This document shows positions 46,601-54,391 of a DNA stretch of 64,000 nt, one piece after another (positions within the stretch are counted from its first letter, which is position 1; every line of letters starts with the position of its first letter). Under the pieces are notes generated by a model. That model was not told where the DNA came from, ran no database searches, and saw only the letters and a program-made list of their open reading frames with translations. This DNA is from JAJTFA01 sp051715425 (GTDB lineage Bacteria; Bacteroidota; Bacteroidia; UKL13-3): positions 62,001 through 126,000 of the forward strand of contig JBPXJS010000038.1 of the NCBI GenBank assembly GCA_051715425.1. The letters are read 5' to 3'. Position numbers and translations under genes: made by a program.

Positions 46601-48354
46601 AAACAGAAGACTACATCATTTATATTAAACCCGCACCGGTTTGTTCAGGTACTCCTACAGCAGCCGGTATTGGAAGCAATATCATTGTTTGCAGATCTGC
46701 CCCATTCCAATTGACCTCCCCATCCTCAACGTTTGGCAGTGGAATCATTTACCAGTGGGAAGAATCTGACGACAATGGCACCTTTGATCCATGGGCAAAT
46801 GTTGCAGGTGCAGCAAACCGCACTGACACCACGCGTATGTTTACTTCAACCGGTATCACTCAACCAAAATATTTCAGGTTAAGTGTTACCTGCCAGAACT
46901 CTACACAAACTGCTCATTCAAACAGCATCATGGCAACAATCGATTCGTTCTACAACTGTTATACACCAACGGCTCAGTTTGGTGGCGGCAGTTGCGCAAA
47001 CAACACACATATAGAAGAGGTAACCGTTCAAAGAACGGATCTCGGTAACTCCTCTGGCTGTAATACGTCTGCCGTTAACGGAGTGTATACCAAATTCCCT
47101 GCATCCGGAAGAAGTACAGCAACTCTTGTTAGAAACACTATTTACCAGATTGAGGTAAGACCTTCAGGATTTATGTCGCAAAATGTTGGAATGTGGATTG
47201 ACTACAACCGCAACGGAAGTTTTGAAACATCTGAATTTACCAATTTAGGAAATGGCAGCATGTTCTCACCAGCTTCGGGATCCATTGTTACAGCTACAGC
47301 ACCTGGAGTAACAGGTTTAACTGGCATGAGAATCAGATCGAGGGTAAGCGGTTGGACCATGATACAGGTAGCCCCAACGGACACTACAGCTAATTATGCT
47401 GATGGGGAAGTGGAAGATTATGTGATCATGCTTGATACATTAAGACCTGCCACGGGAACCGTTGTAAGCACTATCAGCAATACAGAAGCCACTATCAGTT
47501 GGAACAGAGGAAACGGAAACAGTGTACTTGTTGTGGCCAGACCTTCATCTGCAGCAGCAGTTGCTCCTGCCAACAGCGTATTTTACCGCCCTGACAATTC
47601 CATGAATCCTTTTGCAGGCGACAGCACCGGTTTCGCTAACTATGTTGTATACACAGGTACAGATACCTTTACTACTGTAATTAATATGGATCCGCTTACA
47701 GCTTATTCATTCAATGTTTATGAAGCTATTGATAACGGGGTAGCAGGTATCTATTATTCAATTGTAGCTGATACCACTTCAGGAACAACATTACCTGTAA
47801 AGCTCATAAACTTTACTGCTCAGCCGGATATAAACCATGTAACATTAAACTGGAGTACTGCCGGTGAAATAAATAATAAAGGATTTGTTATAGAAAGATC
47901 AACAGATGGCAGAAGATTTACCGAAGCCGGTTTTGTAAAAGGAAATAATACCAGCAATGTTTTAAACCATTATTCATTTGTAGATATGAATGCGTTTGAG
48001 GCAGGTGGAACCCATCAGTTATACTATAGATTAAAACAGGTTGATTTTGATAATCGTTTCAGTTATAGCAATATTGTTACAGCCATAAGAGGTATTCGGG
48101 TTCAGGGCGGCCTATCATTATCGCCAAATCCATTCTCACAGCAATTAATGATCAGGTCCACTATTCCATTCACCAGGCTTCATGTGATGATCTCTGATAT
48201 ATCAGGTCGCATGGTGGTTGAAAAGGATTACCTTTCAGATAGCGGAGTTGGAGCTGTAGAGATCAAAGAAGCTGCTTACCTGCAGCCCGGATTATACTTC
48301 GTAAGAGTAAATGATGGTGTGGCAGAACAAACGCTTCGTTTAATTAAACAGTAA
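43627..48354 (+). CDS. Giant T9SS cargo protein with four GEVED modules
   Basis: A 1575-aa secreted protein: a signal peptide (about 1-25, MTRTKMKGFACLLLLFMLFS), a jelly-roll-like N-terminal domain (about 30-200; LYLDNIQVGKTP), then four tandem modules. Each module pairs an Ig-like Cys-rich segment (YSWEESDDNGTLDPW and similar) with a GEVED domain (WIDYNRNGxFD, TGMRxR, GETEDY). The GETEDY-type motifs begin at 45001, 45799, 46597 and 47404. A Fn-like segment and a type A T9SS sorting domain follow (LSLSPNPFSQQLMI...LQPGLYFVRV). Its likely role is surface adhesion or an extracellular matrix; no enzyme is evident. It is transcribed alone and ends at a strong terminator. Confidence 0.92.
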   Translation: MTRTKMKGFACLLLLFMLFSKFTQAQFVFHQSFSQPGTLSKPGWMLNSPNETTTIDTVNGFTLPGSGAVKVSFFNMRGGSDIDSLITPVFTTPTSTGDTLYFEHAHAMKLFSTGIDSMHVMISANAGSSFSLLRSYHGNPFATMGTLSTVPQPTFGFFPVEFVPGSGDWRSEVLQLPAGINRLAFVFFAGGGNSLYLDNIQVGKTPTNCTGNPGIGNIGTTILSCVGKQFVISPDSFELNPYVTYQWKQSQDSGATFPWVNVTGAIGATSPELFKTHLTEMYYRLEATCVSTSLSTATSGVRVITDSFYNCYCNTNLGGTCDPMMSTPDIVNFKFPTGTLDNSSWCTGNAASSYTRFPIAAGSFDSIPAGHPLFPVEVNIDENLANAALWIDYNRNGMFDSTEYYEIANSFTARNPGTAKLHIPALTTGGLTGMRLRVYETSSLPVLDSNDACTFNNTGETEDYYVYIKPAPICNGAPQAGTLSQTTFHICAGDKIKLVSSGYTYGSGITYSWEESDDNGTLDPWSAVSASGASGINSPEFFTSAINDTIYYRLRVVCSTTSSTSYSSVVSVYTKPFYECYCQSNIGGAGCDPRNPYISNVTLSGTSINNTTLCSNNPENYSYFGLSAGAHDTVTKGQQVTLSVTTKTDHTIIGAWIDYDKDSVFETNEFLSISAYNLMDSTAHLTFIIPDTSIVLTGYTGMRIRAAGPFATMGDRDACSLYNEGETEDYVLFIEPATGCTGIPVAGNLPDTMSVCSGDSILISSLGSSYGGGMTYSWEESDDRGNTDPWTAVAAGSGFNTRTFMTPALTDTIYYRLRVTCTNSSASVISDTLAVFIKPFYACYCNNQMGGGAGSACSSGNYISNVSVQGGNLNNNSGCHLNSTNGNYSKFLPAGTATDSLFAGGYYTISAQTNSNNDAIAVWIDYNHNGSFDANEHQMITVSTVSGMPSAASFIIPSGALSGYTGMRVKSDCNSCPSINATEACSPVSFGETEDYIIYIKPAPVCSGTPTAAGIGSNIIVCRSAPFQLTSPSSTFGSGIIYQWEESDDNGTFDPWANVAGAANRTDTTRMFTSTGITQPKYFRLSVTCQNSTQTAHSNSIMATIDSFYNCYTPTAQFGGGSCANNTHIEEVTVQRTDLGNSSGCNTSAVNGVYTKFPASGRSTATLVRNTIYQIEVRPSGFMSQNVGMWIDYNRNGSFETSEFTNLGNGSMFSPASGSIVTATAPGVTGLTGMRIRSRVSGWTMIQVAPTDTTANYADGEVEDYVIMLDTLRPATGTVVSTISNTEATISWNRGNGNSVLVVARPSSAAAVAPANSVFYRPDNSMNPFAGDSTGFANYVVYTGTDTFTTVINMDPLTAYSFNVYEAIDNGVAGIYYSIVADTTSGTTLPVKLINFTAQPDINHVTLNWSTAGEINNKGFVIERSTDGRRFTEAGFVKGNNTSNVLNHYSFVDMNAFEAGGTHQLYYRLKQVDFDNRFSYSNIVTAIRGIRVQGGLSLSPNPFSQQLMIRSTIPFTRLHVMISDISGRMVVEKDYLSDSGVGAVEIKEAAYLQPGLYFVRVNDGVAEQTLRLIKQ
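44550..47430 (+). repeat. Four tandem Ig/GEVED modules of about 800 bp
   Basis: The GETEDY-type motif recurs at 45001, 45799, 46597 and 47404, giving periods of 798, 798 and 807 bp (266, 266 and 269 codons). The tryptophan-rich WEESDD motif recurs in three of the inter-module segments with highly similar DNA. The boundaries are approximate. Confidence 0.85.
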
Positions 48355-48372
48355 TTTGTATAAACCCTAAAC

Positions 48373-48403
48373 AAAAAGCCACCTGCATTGCAGGTGGCTT
48401 TTT
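48373..48403. terminator. Bidirectional terminator between the GEVED gene and rsmE
   Basis: A perfect 14-bp stem (48373-48386 with 48390-48403) with a 3-nt loop, A5 on the left and T5 on the right. It sits 19 bp after both converging stop codons, so it can serve both strands. Confidence 0.92.
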
Positions 48404-48421
48404 GTATGATTGCTCCTCTTT

Positions 48422-49135
48422 TTATCGTTCCCTGATGGCCTTTACCGCCATGCATGCATAAAGGGCTGCTGTTTCCGTTCTCAGAATATTGGCACCCAGT
48501 GAAACCGGGATAAAGCCACTTTTTTGTGCCTGTTCTATTTCCTGAGGTGTAAAATCTCCTTCCGGGCCAATTAAAATATCAACTATTGTTTCCGCATTTT
48601 TCAAAACCTGTGATGATAGGGTAATGCTTTTATCACTGTTGCACCAGCCAATTAACTTCAGGGTATTTGTCTCCAAAGATTTAAGAACTGATTCAAGCTT
48701 AACAGGAGCAACTATTTCTGGTAACCACCATTGTTTACTTTGTTTCATAGCACTGATGGCAATTTTTTTACAGCGTTCCATATTCACTTTGGAACGCTCG
48801 CTGTTGGTTGTTTCAATAAATGTAATTTTATCAATACCTGCTTCAGTTGCTTTTTCAATAAACCACTCCAAACGTTCGGTATTTTTTGTAGGGGCAACCA
48901 TCATATGTAAATAATAACTGCGTGGTTGGGGTTCGTGTATACGTTTAACAATACGCAATAAACACCGCTTGGGATGGTCTTCTTTTACAGCGGCCAGCAC
49001 ATGGCCTCCTTTGCCGTCAGCGAGGTGTACTTCATCTCCAACTTTAAGTCTTAATACCCGTACACAATGTTTGGATTCTTCTTCGCTCAGACAAATTTCT
49101 TCCGGAGAAAGATCAGATTGATAAAAAACATGCAT
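48422..49135 (-). CDS. rsmE: 16S rRNA (uracil-1498-N3)-methyltransferase RsmE
   Basis: A 237-aa SPOUT-class enzyme that methylates N3 of U1498 in 16S rRNA. Signatures are the N-terminal PUA-like region (HCVRVLRLKVGDEVHLADGKG), MVAPTKNTERLEWFIEKATEAGIDKI, the SAM-knot IGPEGDFTPQEIEQA and LGANILRTETAALYA. I chose ATG 49135 over TTG 49141, because that TTG is part of a minus-strand TAGTTTTG -7-like box (49139-49146). It is convergent with the large T9SS gene. Confidence 0.95.
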   Translation of the reverse strand: MHVFYQSDLSPEEICLSEEESKHCVRVLRLKVGDEVHLADGKGGHVLAAVKEDHPKRCLLRIVKRIHEPQPRSYYLHMMVAPTKNTERLEWFIEKATEAGIDKITFIETTNSERSKVNMERCKKIAISAMKQSKQWWLPEIVAPVKLESVLKSLETNTLKLIGWCNSDKSITLSSQVLKNAETIVDILIGPEGDFTPQEIEQAQKSGFIPVSLGANILRTETAALYACMAVKAIRER

Positions 49136-49309
49136 AAACAAAACTAAGTATTTGAACAGACTTTTGACTACCGCACCTTATTATACCCATTGTAATTTTA
49201 AGTTAGTCCAGCGGATATTTGAAATTTACCAATAGCAATGCAGGTAAAACAAATAAAGGTTTCAATAAAGCAAAATGCAGATGATAAAATATGATTGGTA
49301 TTATCGGTA

Positions 49310-50704
49310 TTACACCTTAATGGTCTTCCATTTTCCTTTTTTAAAGAAATACCACGCAACCAGCGCAATTGCCGTTTCTGCAACAGGAATGGCTATAAAT
49401 GCACCATCGGCTTTCATATCCATTCCCCTGGCAAGAAAATACGCCATTGGGATCTGAAACATCCAAAAACAAACAAAGTTAATTACGGTTGGGGTTCGTG
49501 TATCTCCGGCTCCGTTAAGTGCCTGTGTCATTACCATTCCTATACCGTAAAATATATATCCTGCACCAATAATCTGAAGGGAACGAACCCCATAAGCTAC
49601 TATAGCTTCTTCATTGGTAAAGAGCCGTATAATGGGGTTAGCAAAAAATATAAATAAGATCATTACACCACTCATAAATATGGCATTATATGTTGCCGTT
49701 AGCCACACACTTTTTTCTGCCCTTTCCATTTCTTTTGCGCCAAGATTTTGCCCAACCAACGTAGCCGCGGCATTACTTAATCCCCAGGCAGGTAAAATAA
49801 AAAATACCACATTCCTGATAGCTATCTGATATCCGGCTGATGCTGTTGTACCTCCTGTTTCAGCTACCAGTTTTGCAAGCACAATCCAACTACCACTGGC
49901 AATAATAAACTGTAATGTGGCCGGCCAGGCAATGGTAACAATGGAGCGGATAAGGGGCATATCAAACGAAAAATGGTGACGGTGAAAAGTAAGCATACCG
50001 CTGCCTTTAAAAAGATGGTAACACTGGTAAAGTACCCCGGAACTCCTGCCAATTACTGTTGCTATAGCTGCGCCCTTTAATCCAAAAAAATGAATAAGTA
50101 CCGGGCAAAGAATGATATTGAGCAAACTGGCTATCCATAAACTTTTCATCGCCATTGCCGCATCACCCGCACCACGGAATATCCCGTTGATGAGGAAGAG
50201 CAGAATAATTGATAAACTTCCTCCCATCATTATTCTTGTAAATATGGTTCCCTCTCTCACCACATCTTCACTTGCACCCATCAAACCCAAAATCTCACCC
50301 GCGTATACCATTCCCGCAACACTTAATACAAGGGTTACCAGTAATGCAATAATTAACGACTGTGCGCCAGCATGTGCTGCATCCTCAGGTTTTTTCTCTC
50401 CGATGCGCCTGGCTACAATTGCAGTTGCAGCAGTACTTAACCCAATGGCTATGGAATAAATAATGGTAATTACCGACTCCGTTAAACCCACCGTGGCAAT
50501 GGCATTTTGCCCCAGTTTACTAACAAAAAACATATCTACTACGGCAAATACACTTTCAAGACTCAATTCCAAAATCATTGGAATGGCTAAAAGGAAAACC
50601 GCCTTTCTGATGCTGCCCTTTGTATAATCCTGTTCTTCTCCATTGAGTGATTGTTTAACAACGCTCCACAGGGAATTTCTTTTGCTTTGACTTTCTGTTG
50701 TCAT
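49310..50704 (-). CDS. MATE-family multidrug efflux transporter
   Basis: A 464-aa polytopic protein with about twelve helices in two homologous halves. MATE signatures are ILELSLESVFAVVDMFFVSKLGQNAIATVGLTE in the first half and VVFFILPAWGLSNAAATLVGQNLGAKEMERAEK in the second (quoted in parts). It exports cationic drugs or metabolites using Na+ or H+ gradients; the substrate is not deducible. It starts 6 bp after the end of the upstream DHFR-like gene and is likely the last gene of that minus-strand run. Confidence 0.93.
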   Translation of the reverse strand: MTTESQSKRNSLWSVVKQSLNGEEQDYTKGSIRKAVFLLAIPMILELSLESVFAVVDMFFVSKLGQNAIATVGLTESVITIIYSIAIGLSTAATAIVARRIGEKKPEDAAHAGAQSLIIALLVTLVLSVAGMVYAGEILGLMGASEDVVREGTIFTRIMMGGSLSIILLFLINGIFRGAGDAAMAMKSLWIASLLNIILCPVLIHFFGLKGAAIATVIGRSSGVLYQCYHLFKGSGMLTFHRHHFSFDMPLIRSIVTIAWPATLQFIIASGSWIVLAKLVAETGGTTASAGYQIAIRNVVFFILPAWGLSNAAATLVGQNLGAKEMERAEKSVWLTATYNAIFMSGVMILFIFFANPIIRLFTNEEAIVAYGVRSLQIIGAGYIFYGIGMVMTQALNGAGDTRTPTVINFVCFWMFQIPMAYFLARGMDMKADGAFIAIPVAETAIALVAWYFFKKGKWKTIKV

Positions 50705-50710
50705 TAATAT

Positions 50711-51265
50711 CTAATTACAGTTGTAGCAAAGTAAAACATTTCCCGAATTAAACTCCCTCCATTTTGCCAGCTTTAGTTTGGTGAGATCTTCCAGTTCGTG
50801 TGAGAAACTCCTTCCTTTGCCTATAAAAACAGGATTCACCATCATTCTCCATTCATCAATTAAATGATGTTTTAAAAGAGATGCAGCCAGATTTGCACTC
50901 CCAAAAATGATTATATCTCTGCCGGTGGTTTGTTTCATTAAGCCTACTTCATGCTCCACATTTTCCTTTACCAATCTGCTGTTTTCCCAATTTACCTGCT
51001 GTAGTGTTCTGGAAAAAACTACTTTATGATAGGAGTTCATTTTTTCAGCAATTACCGGATCTGATTCAAAAGCCTCCGGGGAAGTCCAGTATCCTTTCAT
51101 AAGTTCATAGGTTTTTCTGCCCATTAAAATGGTGCCCACTTCATTCATCTGCTCAACCGCAAAATCATTAAATTCCTCATCGGTTTGATGCCAGCTCAGG
51201 TCTCCCTCCGGCCCCTCAAAACATCCATCAAGGCTGGTCATCATAAACAAAATTATCTTTCTCAT
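50711..51265 (-). CDS. Dihydrofolate reductase-family protein (RibD C-terminal fold)
   Basis: A 184-aa protein of the RibD-C/DHFR-like group: MRKIILFMMTSLDGCFEG, TILMGRKTYELMKGYW, VVFSRTLQQVNWENSRLV, and IIFGSANLAASLLKHHLIDEWRMMVNPVFIGKGRSF. This group is common in Bacteroidota and actinobacteria as a paralogue of DHFR with unknown in vivo substrate. True FolA is usually shorter, with different active-site motifs. It sits 6 bp upstream of the MATE gene and may be co-transcribed with it. Confidence 0.85.
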   Translation of the reverse strand: MRKIILFMMTSLDGCFEGPEGDLSWHQTDEEFNDFAVEQMNEVGTILMGRKTYELMKGYWTSPEAFESDPVIAEKMNSYHKVVFSRTLQQVNWENSRLVKENVEHEVGLMKQTTGRDIIIFGSANLAASLLKHHLIDEWRMMVNPVFIGKGRSFSHELEDLTKLKLAKWREFNSGNVLLCYNCN

Positions 51266-51364
51266 GATCTGCGTTGTAAATTATAAACTAAGGGTATCTG
51301 ATTAAATACTTTCGTAAAAAAAAGCTGGGATTGCTATATGAAATAATCTTTTAACACACTCTTG

Positions 51365-51751
51365 CTAGTCAAGCATGGCTATCATCTCAAGCATAATCCG
51401 TTTAAGTTCAGGTTTGGCTGCCTTTACTGATTTCATATCTTTAAGGTATACCATTCGCCTATCCTTATAATCCCCTTCCAACAAACCTGAAGTTACTTTA
51501 ACGATATTGGCATGGTGAAAAATCAGGTGCACCATATGTTGAGCTTTTACGTGAATAGTTATGATATCCTCTTTATAGAAGAAACTTGGTGCATTCCATT
51601 TTACTCTTTCATTTACTTTGGGACTTGCCTCTTTAATGAAAGAACGAACGGTTTCAATCTCCTTCTTTAGAGGATGATCAAGTTTACTCATGAATACATT
51701 AACCTGTTCCGTTTGATTCTGTTCTGCATTTGCTTTTTTTACTGCTCCCAT
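51365..51751 (-). CDS. DUF1801 (YdhG-like) protein
   Basis: A 128-aa protein with the DUF1801 pattern: LDHPLKKEIETVRSFIKEASPKVNERVKWNAPSFFY (in parts), VHLIFHHANIV, and KDMKSVKAAKPELKRIMLEMIAML. Function is unknown; it resembles the iron-chaperone-like frataxin-fold YdhG family. I used ATG 51751, four codons after the TTG. It is 12 bp downstream of the SRPBCC gene. Confidence 0.82.
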   Translation of the reverse strand: MGAVKKANAEQNQTEQVNVFMSKLDHPLKKEIETVRSFIKEASPKVNERVKWNAPSFFYKEDIITIHVKAQHMVHLIFHHANIVKVTSGLLEGDYKDRRMVYLKDMKSVKAAKPELKRIMLEMIAMLD

Positions 51752-51763
51752 GTTTGGCAAAAA

Positions 51764-52297
51764 TTATTTCTCCAGATTAGCCTTGATATTGTTCAGACCG
51801 TTCTGCATTTCATTGCCAATCATTTTATCCATATCCATAAAAAGCAGCATGATATTCATAGGATAAGGGGTACTGCTGCTAAAGGTATTTACCACGCGGG
51901 TTTGTAAGCTATCTACTTTTTCAAACAAAACAATACTTTCTGCTTTTCCTGCAAATGGTTTAATAAAAGTAATGTCGTAATCAATTTTACTTCCGGCATT
52001 TAGCGCCTTTATCTGCTGCTCACCCTTACCGGTTAGTTCGCTATCCCAGGCCCATACAGCACCAACTTCGCCATCAGTACCACGTAATTCTATTTTTGTA
52101 GCCGGATCCATTTTATACCAGGAGTTATAATCAACCTGGTTTTTGTTGATTCTTACATAATCATACACTTCCATTGCCGGTTTCTTAATTACTGCTTCTC
52201 TTTTAATGGTGTACGATTTTTTTGTGAACGCGGCAATAAGCAATACCAGCGCAATCAGAATAACAATTCCGAGGAGGATTCTTTTCAGGATTTTCAT
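51764..52297 (-). CDS. Membrane-anchored SRPBCC (polyketide-cyclase-like) protein
   Basis: A 177-aa protein with an N-terminal membrane helix (about 7-26, ILLGIVILIALVLLIAAF), then an SRPBCC/START-like fold (IKREAVIKKPAMEVYDYV, VVNTFSSSTPYPMNIMLLFMDMDKMI). The domain binds hydrophobic ligands; its partner is unknown. It may be tied to the inner membrane with the domain outside. It is in an operon-like run with the VOC and DUF1801 genes. Confidence 0.84.
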   Translation of the reverse strand: MKILKRILLGIVILIALVLLIAAFTKKSYTIKREAVIKKPAMEVYDYVRINKNQVDYNSWYKMDPATKIELRGTDGEVGAVWAWDSELTGKGEQQIKALNAGSKIDYDITFIKPFAGKAESIVLFEKVDSLQTRVVNTFSSSTPYPMNIMLLFMDMDKMIGNEMQNGLNNIKANLEK

Positions 52298-52333
52298 ATC
52301 ATTTAGGTTTAGTGTTTATGAATATAACAATAA

Positions 52334-52747
52334 TTATTTATCTGGTGCGTAATGTAGCAACCACTGATTTCCGAATTTATCAGTTAGGTCGCCAAACCAG
52401 GCCCCCCAGAAAGTGAGTTCAAGCTGATGTGTAGGTTCACCTCCGGCCGAAAGGTTATTGTAGCAACTTCTTATTTCTTCTTCACTGCTGCAATCAAGCA
52501 TCATAGCCATGGCATTCCCTCTTACAAGCCCCTTTTCTGCAGCCATATCAGAACCCAGTAATACCATATTTCCATTGGTAAGTGTTGCATGCAAGATACA
52601 TTCCTTCATCGATTCAGGCATTTGATCACTCAAAGGAGAATCGCCAATGGTTTGAAAGGTGAGTTCCCCATTTAAACACTCCTGATAAAAAGTCATTGCT
52701 TCCCTGCAATTTCCGCCAAAAGTTAAATATGCCTGTATAGCTTTCAT
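52334..52747 (-). CDS. VOC-family protein, PhnB-like
   Basis: A 137-aa protein of the PhnB/3-demethylubiquinone-9-methyltransferase-like VOC group: QAYLTFGGNCREAMTFYQECLNGEL, MVLLGSDMAAEKG, and the ending ELTFWGAWFGDLTDKFGNQWLLHY. VOC folds bind a metal and act in isomerisation, dioxygenation or antibiotic resistance, but this subgroup has no established reaction. It is 14 bp downstream of the effector-binding-like gene. Confidence 0.86.
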   Translation of the reverse strand: MKAIQAYLTFGGNCREAMTFYQECLNGELTFQTIGDSPLSDQMPESMKECILHATLTNGNMVLLGSDMAAEKGLVRGNAMAMMLDCSSEEEIRSCYNNLSAGGEPTHQLELTFWGAWFGDLTDKFGNQWLLHYAPDK

Positions 52748-52761
52748 CTATCTGCTAAAAA

Positions 52762-53172
52762 TTACTCTTTCATCCTTACCATACATTGCAGATCTCCTTC
52801 TGGCAGATATCTTTCAACACAAGCCCCAAAAGGATCAATCCGAGGGTCGGTAATCATTTTACTGAAAGTTCTTTCTATGGCACCGATATCGGCCATAAAA
52901 TCTTTTATTATCACACTTAAATAGCGGCCGGCAGGAATTGTCCGCTTTTCAATACCTTCTGTTAAATCTGTTGCGATAAGCGCCACCTTAGCTCCTGCCC
53001 AATATTGTATTTTACCATCCTTGCCCGGATATGAAACAGCATAACGCTCCGCTTCACTCTTGTTTCCCAATATGGAGCCCAACATTTCATGTGCTTCATT
53101 TACGCCTTCAGGAAACGATTTAGCCCTGATGCAGTTGATGATGATATCATCGTGTATGAATATAATATCCAC
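52762..53172 (-). CDS. AraC-effector-binding/GyrI-like protein
   Basis: A 136-aa protein. GTG 53172 (MDIIFIHDDIIINCIRAKSFPEG) is the most credible start; the TTG 53238 reading would add 22 residues unlike the family. It shows features of the effector-binding domain of AraC/MerR-type regulators and GyrI-like proteins: KVALIATDLTEGIEKRTIPAGRYLSVIIKDF and the ending DPRIDPFGACVERYLPEGDLQCMV (in parts). Ligand unknown. It is divergent from the AraC/DJ-1 regulator and may sense a small molecule with it (inference). Confidence 0.66.
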   Translation of the reverse strand: MDIIFIHDDIIINCIRAKSFPEGVNEAHEMLGSILGNKSEAERYAVSYPGKDGKIQYWAGAKVALIATDLTEGIEKRTIPAGRYLSVIIKDFMADIGAIERTFSKMITDPRIDPFGACVERYLPEGDLQCMVRMKE

Positions 53173-53247
53173 GCTGGTTAATTTTTGAATTACAAATATG
53201 CCCAGAAGAAGTTGATTAGCTAAGTGCAAAAACGACAATCAAAGAGG

Positions 53248-53278
53248 TTGATTACGACAATAACTTTCCATACATTTG
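53248..53278 (+). promoter_or_regulatory. Candidate promoter of the AraC/DJ-1 gene
   Basis: TTG (53248-53250), a 20-bp spacer and TACATTTG (53271-53278) match the Bacteroidota promoter. The -7 box ends 4 nt before the ATG, so transcription would start at or next to the start codon: a leaderless or near-leaderless mRNA. Confidence 0.5.
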
Positions 53279-53282
53279 GGTT

Positions 53283-54257
53283 ATGAAACATATTTCCATC
53301 ATTATTCCCGAAGGCGCTGTACCGGCTTCTATTGTAGATCCTCGTTATATGTTTACTGCGGTTAATCATTTTTTGCTGTCCAACGGAAAACCTCCCTTGT
53401 TTGATGTGAAGCTGGTTGGCATGAGCAAAGAAATAAAACTGAATGATGGATTATTCTCGGTTCATACAGATGCATTGATCAATGATATTGACAAAACGGA
53501 TCTGATTATTATACCTGCACTAAGCGGAGATATGCAAAGATCACTTGATATCAACGCTCCTTTTATTCCTTGGATTGTTGATCAGTACAAAAAAGGTGCG
53601 GAAGCAGCAAGCTTGTGTATTGGTGCATTTCTGCTTGCGGCCACAGGGTTATTAAATGGAAAAAAATGTTCAACACATTGGTTGTATGCCAATCAATTCC
53701 GGAATATGTTTCCTGAGGTAACTATGGTTGATGGAAGTATTATTACAGAAGAACAACGTATCTACTCCAGCGGAGGTGCCAGTTCATACTGGAATCTGCT
53801 CCTGCATATGGTAGAGAAATATACAGATCGTGATATGGCTATTCTTGCTTCCAAATACTTTGCTCTTGAAATAGACCGTCAGGACCAATCTGCTTTTATT
53901 ATTTTTAATGGCCAGAAAGACCATGGAGATGATGAAATAAAAAAGGCACAGGAATTTATTGAACAACACTTCCAGGATAAAATAACGGTCGATCAACTTG
54001 CAGATATTGCCGCAATAGGTCGCAGAAGTTTTGAAAGACGGTTTAAAAAAGCAACCAATAATACGGTAACAGCGTATATTCAACGGGTAAAAGTGGAAGC
54101 CGCCAAACGCAACCTGGAATGTACCCGAAAAAACATCAATGAAGTGATGTTTGATGTTGGCTATACGGATACCAAAGCTTTCAGGGATGTATTTAAAAAA
54201 GTAACCGGGCTAACACCCATTGAGTACCGAAATAAATACAATAAACAAGCTGCCTGA
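53283..54257 (+). CDS. DJ-1/PfpI-AraC family transcriptional regulator
   Basis: A 324-aa regulator. The N-terminal GATase1-like domain (about 1-195) has the nucleophile-elbow Cys C112 in AASLCIGAFLLAATGLL, then CSTHW. The C-terminal AraC-type double helix-turn-helix is at about 221-320 (KITVDQLADIAAIGRRSFERRFKKATNN, then INEVMFDVGYTDTKAFRDVFKKVTGLTPIEYR, in parts). Such regulators sense metabolites or reactive species. It is divergent from the minus-strand run of small enzymes and may control them. Confidence 0.9.
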   Translation: MKHISIIIPEGAVPASIVDPRYMFTAVNHFLLSNGKPPLFDVKLVGMSKEIKLNDGLFSVHTDALINDIDKTDLIIIPALSGDMQRSLDINAPFIPWIVDQYKKGAEAASLCIGAFLLAATGLLNGKKCSTHWLYANQFRNMFPEVTMVDGSIITEEQRIYSSGGASSYWNLLLHMVEKYTDRDMAILASKYFALEIDRQDQSAFIIFNGQKDHGDDEIKKAQEFIEQHFQDKITVDQLADIAAIGRRSFERRFKKATNNTVTAYIQRVKVEAAKRNLECTRKNINEVMFDVGYTDTKAFRDVFKKVTGLTPIEYRNKYNKQAA

Positions 54258-54336
54258 TTTAGCCATGCCATTTGCGGACACATTTATCTTATAGGCAATA
54301 CCCGCTGCCATTATTTTCTACACTTATCCCAAAATA

Positions 54337-54373
54337 AAAATGGCTCCTTCCAATTACCGGAAGGAGCCATTTT
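54337..54373. terminator. Bidirectional terminator between the AraC gene and pckA
   Basis: A 15-bp perfect stem (54337-54351 with 54359-54373, arms beginning AAAATGG and ending CCATTTT) with a 7-nt loop. It lies between two converging stop codons. Confidence 0.92.
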
Positions 54374-54391
54374 CTTATTTAAAACAGAAGA

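Noticed and set aside
44550..47430. Regular repeats resembling a CRISPR array
   Set aside because: The repeat unit is about 800 bp, coding, and in frame with protein domains; no short direct repeats or spacers.
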